Of a DNA stretch of 64,000 nt, positions 61,386 to 64,000 are shown piece by piece. Each line of letters starts with the position of its first letter. Position 1 is the stretch's first letter. The notes beneath the pieces were generated by a model. That model ran no database searches, had not been told where the DNA came from, and saw only the letters and a program-made list of their open reading frames with translations. The translations under genes were made by a program, and so were the position numbers. The DNA lies in NCBI GenBank assembly GCA_016124385.1, contig WGNU01000005.1, positions 620,001 through 684,000 of the forward strand. The letters run 5' to 3'. The stretch is from Alphaproteobacteria bacterium (GTDB lineage Bacteria; Pseudomonadota; Alphaproteobacteria; Micropepsales; Micropepsaceae).

Positions 61386-61960
61386 GACGATAAGCCGCCT
61401 TCCACGGCAGAAACGAAACCGGTGCGCGTGCCGGCGCGCTCGCCGGCGAGGCATTCTTCGAGCCGGCGGCGATGGGTGCGCAGATAGGCGAGTTCCGCCC
61501 CATGCACCGCAAGGCCATAGCCGCACGTGAAGCGCTGCGCCTCGCTCGTGCTCTCTTCGAACATGATTTCGAGATCACGCCGCTTTTCTTCGACCCACGC
61601 GATCCGCTGATCGATCAAGCGCTGCACGCGCTCGGGCGGCAGGAGGTCGGCGAGTGACATCACGAAAATGAAGGGCGAGCGGAACCGGTCTTCGCCGACC
61701 GGCTCGAGCAGCGCCTCGATGAGTGCGGCGCGGCCCTTCTCGGTGAGGGCGTAGACTTTCTTGTCGGGGCGCTTGTCTTGCGGCTCGTCGCGCGCGGAAA
61801 GCAAACCGTCCTCGGCCAGCCGCGTGAGGGCGGGATAGATCGCGCCGAAGCTGACGCCGGTCACCTGACCGATCGCGCCTTCTTCCAGCCGCTTCTTGAT
61901 TTCATAGCCCGTGGCTTCCCCGTAGGTGAGCAGCCCAAGGCAAATCGTGCGGACGTCCAT
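61382..61960 (-). CDS. PadR family transcriptional regulator
   Basis: Winged-helix regulator, 192 residues: N-terminal DNA-binding TICLGLLTYGEATGYEIKKR and GAIYPALTRLAEDGLLS, then a Vir_act_alpha_C dimerisation tail. It heads the RND pump operon (adaptor overlaps its stop), so it probably represses it and itself in response to a substrate. The palindrome at 61992-62014, 32 bp before its ATG, is the likely operator. Confidence 0.92.
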   Translation of the reverse strand: MDVRTICLGLLTYGEATGYEIKKRLEEGAIGQVTGVSFGAIYPALTRLAEDGLLSARDEPQDKRPDKKVYALTEKGRAALIEALLEPVGEDRFRSPFIFVMSLADLLPPERVQRLIDQRIAWVEEKRRDLEIMFEESTSEAQRFTCGYGLAVHGAELAYLRTHRRRLEECLAGERAGTRTGFVSAVEGGLSS

Positions 61961-61991
61961 TGGCTCCGGCCCGAAAGTTTATCGCTTTCAC

Positions 61992-62014
61992 ATATATTCT
62001 AAGCCGGAATATAT
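61992..62014. promoter_or_regulatory. Palindromic PadR operator candidate
   Basis: Perfect 8-bp inverted repeat ATATATTC-N7-GAATATAT in an AT-rich patch, 32-54 bp upstream of the PadR ATG at 61960, unlike the GC-rich surroundings. Position suits a repressor binding the promoter of padR and the RND pump genes. PadR-type regulators bind AT-rich palindromes. Not proven. Confidence 0.5.
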
Positions 62015-62100
62015 CAATAAGATATAAAACTTTTTTGCAGCGCAAAATAGAAAGAGCGAAGACCCTCCCGATCCCACGAAAAACCGGACGCTTCATAAGG

Positions 62101-62124
62101 AAATGGCCCCTTTCGGGGCCATTT
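62101..62124 (-). terminator. Intrinsic terminator of the TRAP operon
   Basis: Perfect 10-bp stem AAATGGCCCC-TTTC-GGGGCCATTT, 23 bp past the stop of the TRAP binding protein gene. A T-rich tail (TTTCC) follows on the minus strand, weak. Fits an intrinsic terminator. Confidence 0.6.
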
Positions 62125-62147
62125 CAATCCGGTGTGGCGGATTTGAT

Positions 62148-63212
62148 TTAGCCGAAGCGATAGGGCGCGCCGGCGGCCTTCATGGTCGCGGCGTATTTCT
62201 TGAGGATCTCGACCACCCGCGCGTTGCGGGGGCTCTTGGCCGCAATCTCGTCCCAGAATTTGAGTGCCTCGGCCTCGACGGTCGCCCACTCGGCTTCGGG
62301 AATGGTCGTCAGTTCGAGCTTGCCGCCCGTCGTGCGGTAATGCGCCTCGCCCCACCAATACCAGTGCTGCCGGTAGTAGTGCGAGCTGTCCATGCAGAGG
62401 TTGAACAGCGTCTTGAGATGCTCGGGCAGGGCGTTCCATTTCTCCGTGTTAGCGAAATAGGAACCCGCCCAGGCGCCCGAGATGTTGTTGGTGAGGTAAT
62501 ACTTCGTCACGTTCGACCAGCCGACCGTGTAGACCTCGGTGATGCCCGACCAGCCCACGCCGTCCAGCTCGCCCGTCTGGATCGCGACCTCGACGTCGGA
62601 ATAGGGCAGCGTCACCGAGACGACGCCGAAGCGCTCGAGGAACCGCCCGCCTGTCGGGAACGTGTAGAGCCGCAGGCCCTTCAGATCTTCCAGCGACTTG
62701 ATCGGCTTGACGGAGGCGATGTTGCACGGGTCCCACGACCCGGTGCTCAGCCACGTCACGCCGCCGATCTCGTTATAGGCCTCTTCCCAGATCTCTTTGA
62801 GGCCATACCAGTTCCACAGCGCCGGCACGTCCAGGCTGTAGCGCGAGGCGAACGGGAAATAGGCGCCGAACACGGCCACATCGACCGGCGAGGCCATGGA
62901 GTCGTCATCGCTCTGCGCCGCGTCGATCGTGCCGTTCTGGACGGCCCGGAAGAGCTCGCCCTGCGGTACCAGCTGGTCGGCGTAATAGAGTTCGATCTCC
63001 ATCGCGCCGTTCGCCGCCTTGTTGAACGCGTCGATCGAGGGCTTGATCACATGCTCGCCCAAGGCCGCGCCGGCATAGGTCTGCATGCGCCATTTGATGG
63101 GGCTTTGCGCCTTCACGTAAGGCGCCGCGACCGTCGTCGCGGCGGCCGCGGTCGCGACCCCCGCCGCCCCCGTCAAGAATTTCCGCTTACTGATCTTTCT
63201 AGCGTCCGACAT
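62148..63212 (-). CDS. TRAP transporter substrate-binding protein (DctP family)
   Basis: Periplasmic solute-binding protein of a TRAP transporter, 354 residues. A signal with a Tat-like motif (ISKRKFLTGAAG) but Lys-Arg in place of the usual Arg-Arg; then AAPYVKAQ at the cleavage region. The mature part starts SPIKWRMQTYAGAALGEHV, with ALWNWYGLKEIWEEAY and GRFLERFGVVSVTLPYSDVE features of the family. Start ATG 63212 has a perfect AGGAGGT. Precedes the dctM permease in the unit (reading leftward it is last). Substrate unknown; organic acid likely. Confidence 0.92.
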   Translation of the reverse strand: MSDARKISKRKFLTGAAGVATAAAATTVAAPYVKAQSPIKWRMQTYAGAALGEHVIKPSIDAFNKAANGAMEIELYYADQLVPQGELFRAVQNGTIDAAQSDDDSMASPVDVAVFGAYFPFASRYSLDVPALWNWYGLKEIWEEAYNEIGGVTWLSTGSWDPCNIASVKPIKSLEDLKGLRLYTFPTGGRFLERFGVVSVTLPYSDVEVAIQTGELDGVGWSGITEVYTVGWSNVTKYYLTNNISGAWAGSYFANTEKWNALPEHLKTLFNLCMDSSHYYRQHWYWWGEAHYRTTGGKLELTTIPEAEWATVEAEALKFWDEIAAKSPRNARVVEILKKYAATMKAAGAPYRFG

Positions 63213-63254
63213 GGTCAACACCTCCTGTGTCAAGTCGGCCCCGAGGAAACGATG

Positions 63255-64000
63255 TTACCGTCCGTAGACGGAATTGGGCAACCAGAGCGCAATCTCCGGA
63301 AAGAGGGTCACGAGACCGAGCGCCAGCGCCATGATCGCGACGAACGGAATGACGGATCGATAGATGTCGACAAGGGAAATCTCCTTGGGCGCCATCGCGC
63401 GCATCAAGAAGAGATTGTACCCAAAGGGCGGTGTGAGATAGGCGATCTGACAGGTGATCGTGTAGAGCACGCCATACCAGATCGGGTCGAACCCGAGCGC
63501 GATGACGAGCGGCACGAAGAGCGGCGCGACGATGACGAGCATGGCCGTGTCGTCGAGGAACATGCCCATCACGATATAGGTGACCTGCATGAGGATGAGG
63601 ATCTCCCAAGGGCTGAGGCCCATCTCATCGAGAAAGAGCGTGCGCACGGCCTTCACCGCGCCCAGCCCGTCGAAGACCGCGCCGAAGCAGAGCGCGGCGA
63701 GGATGATCCACAGGAACATGCACGAGATGTTGAGCGTCTGGCGGACCGTCCGCTCCAGCACGGCAAAGCTGAGGCGGCCCTGCAGGGCCGCCGCCAGCGT
63801 GGCCGCCACCGCGCCGACGGCCGAGCTTTCGACGAGGCTTGAGACGCCGGTCAGGAACAGCCCCATGATCAGCCCGAAAATGACGAGCGGCAGGATGCCC
63901 GCGCGGAGCAGCGCGAGCTTCTCGCGGAAGGGAACGTCGCGCTCCTCGGGCGGCAGCGGGGGCCCAAGGTTCGGCTGCAGCGCACAGCGGATCGCGATAT
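63255..64000 (-). CDS. TRAP transporter large permease (DctM family), partial
   Basis: Multi-helix DctM permease; the visible C-terminal 247 residues run off the right edge with no stop before it. Sequence includes VESSAVGAVAATLAAAL, MFLWIILAALCFGAVFDG, MGMFLDDTAMLVIVAPLFVP and YLTPPFGYNLFLMRAMAPKE, as in TRAP large subunits. It is followed 42 bp later by the binding-protein gene. The DctQ small subunit would lie beyond the edge, upstream. Confidence 0.92.
   Translation of the reverse strand, partial: IAIRCALQPNLGPPLPPEERDVPFREKLALLRAGILPLVIFGLIMGLFLTGVSSLVESSAVGAVAATLAAALQGRLSFAVLERTVRQTLNISCMFLWIILAALCFGAVFDGLGAVKAVRTLFLDEMGLSPWEILILMQVTYIVMGMFLDDTAMLVIVAPLFVPLVIALGFDPIWYGVLYTITCQIAYLTPPFGYNLFLMRAMAPKEISLVDIYRSVIPFVAIMALALGLVTLFPEIALWLPNSVYGR

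Noticed and set aside
1..64000. CRISPR array, insertion sequence, integrase or prophage region
   Set aside because: No regularly spaced direct repeats, transposase or integrase motif, or phage structural gene was seen; the spanin-like cassette has no phage context.

Overview
This is GC-rich (high-60s %) DNA from an alphaproteobacterial chromosome. The assignment rests on family content and gene neighbourhoods rather than any marker gene: a glmU-glmS pair near rpiA-gor, a class II DAHP synthase, a cimA-type citramalate synthase, tandem GPH-type sugar transporters, and many short hairpin-rich intergenic repeats of the kind common in alphaproteobacteria. Genes are tightly packed. Many overlap by 4 bp (ATGA or GTGA) and several convergent pairs overlap at their 3' ends. 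No rRNA, CRISPR array, insertion sequence or phage structural gene was found, and there is one tRNA, tRNA-Val(CAC).

Layout. 0-7.6 kb: an edge-truncated SDR dehydrogenase, two tandem acyltransferase-3 membrane proteins, a CNT nucleoside transporter with a small membrane protein, and two coupled GPH/MelB-like transporters. 7.5-14.9 kb: acyl-CoA/organic acid catabolism (LLM flavin oxidoreductase, CaiB-type CoA-transferase, acyl-CoA dehydrogenase, AtuA-like protein) with an MFS carrier and a PAS_5 protein. 14.9-16.4 kb: a uracil-DNA-glycosylase-like protein and a lipoprotein alpha/beta hydrolase. 16.6-17.7 kb: a four-gene cassette of small envelope proteins that looks like a lysis module, with two small membrane proteins followed by an Rz/Rz1-like overlapping spanin pair and no phage around it. 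17.8-22.1 kb: a quinone-oxidoreductase-like enzyme, an orphan asparagine-synthetase-like protein and a threonine-dehydratase-like enzyme. 22.1-31.8 kb: housekeeping genes (tRNA-Val, gph, glmU, glmS, a GNAT, rpiA, gor, a sulfotransferase, aroG-II). 31.8-37.9 kb: a DUF454 protein, two tandem MDR oxidoreductases, a Gfo/Idh plus DegT pair for sugar modification, and a muramidase followed by a lipoprotein. 37.9-46.6 kb: nadE, gltX, cysS, cimA, an S1P-lyase-like PLP enzyme and rarD. 46.6-52.2 kb: a surface polysaccharide cluster (O-acetyltransferase, methyltransferase, two GT2 glycosyltransferases, rmlA, rmlD, rmlC) without rmlB. 52.3-57 kb: a LOG protein, a di-haem cytochrome c, a LysM protein and an Atm1-like ABC exporter. 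57-62 kb: an RND efflux pump under a PadR regulator with a palindromic site in front of it. 62.1-64 kb: the start of a TRAP transporter operon, cut by the right edge.

How the genes work together. glmU and glmS make UDP-GlcNAc; gph, rpiA, gor, aroG, nadE, gltX and cysS are core metabolism. The CoA-transferase, acyl-CoA dehydrogenase, AtuA-like and SDR genes suggest uptake and breakdown of branched or terpenoid-type acids (inference). The rml genes and glycosyltransferases feed a rhamnose-containing, O-acetylated glycan. The features most worth a second look are the phage-free spanin cassette (16.6-17.7 kb) with a palindrome upstream, the separate muramidase-lipoprotein pair (36.6-37.9 kb), and the orphan asparagine-synthetase-like gene (19.0-20.7 kb). 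All assignments are by reading motifs; no database search was run.
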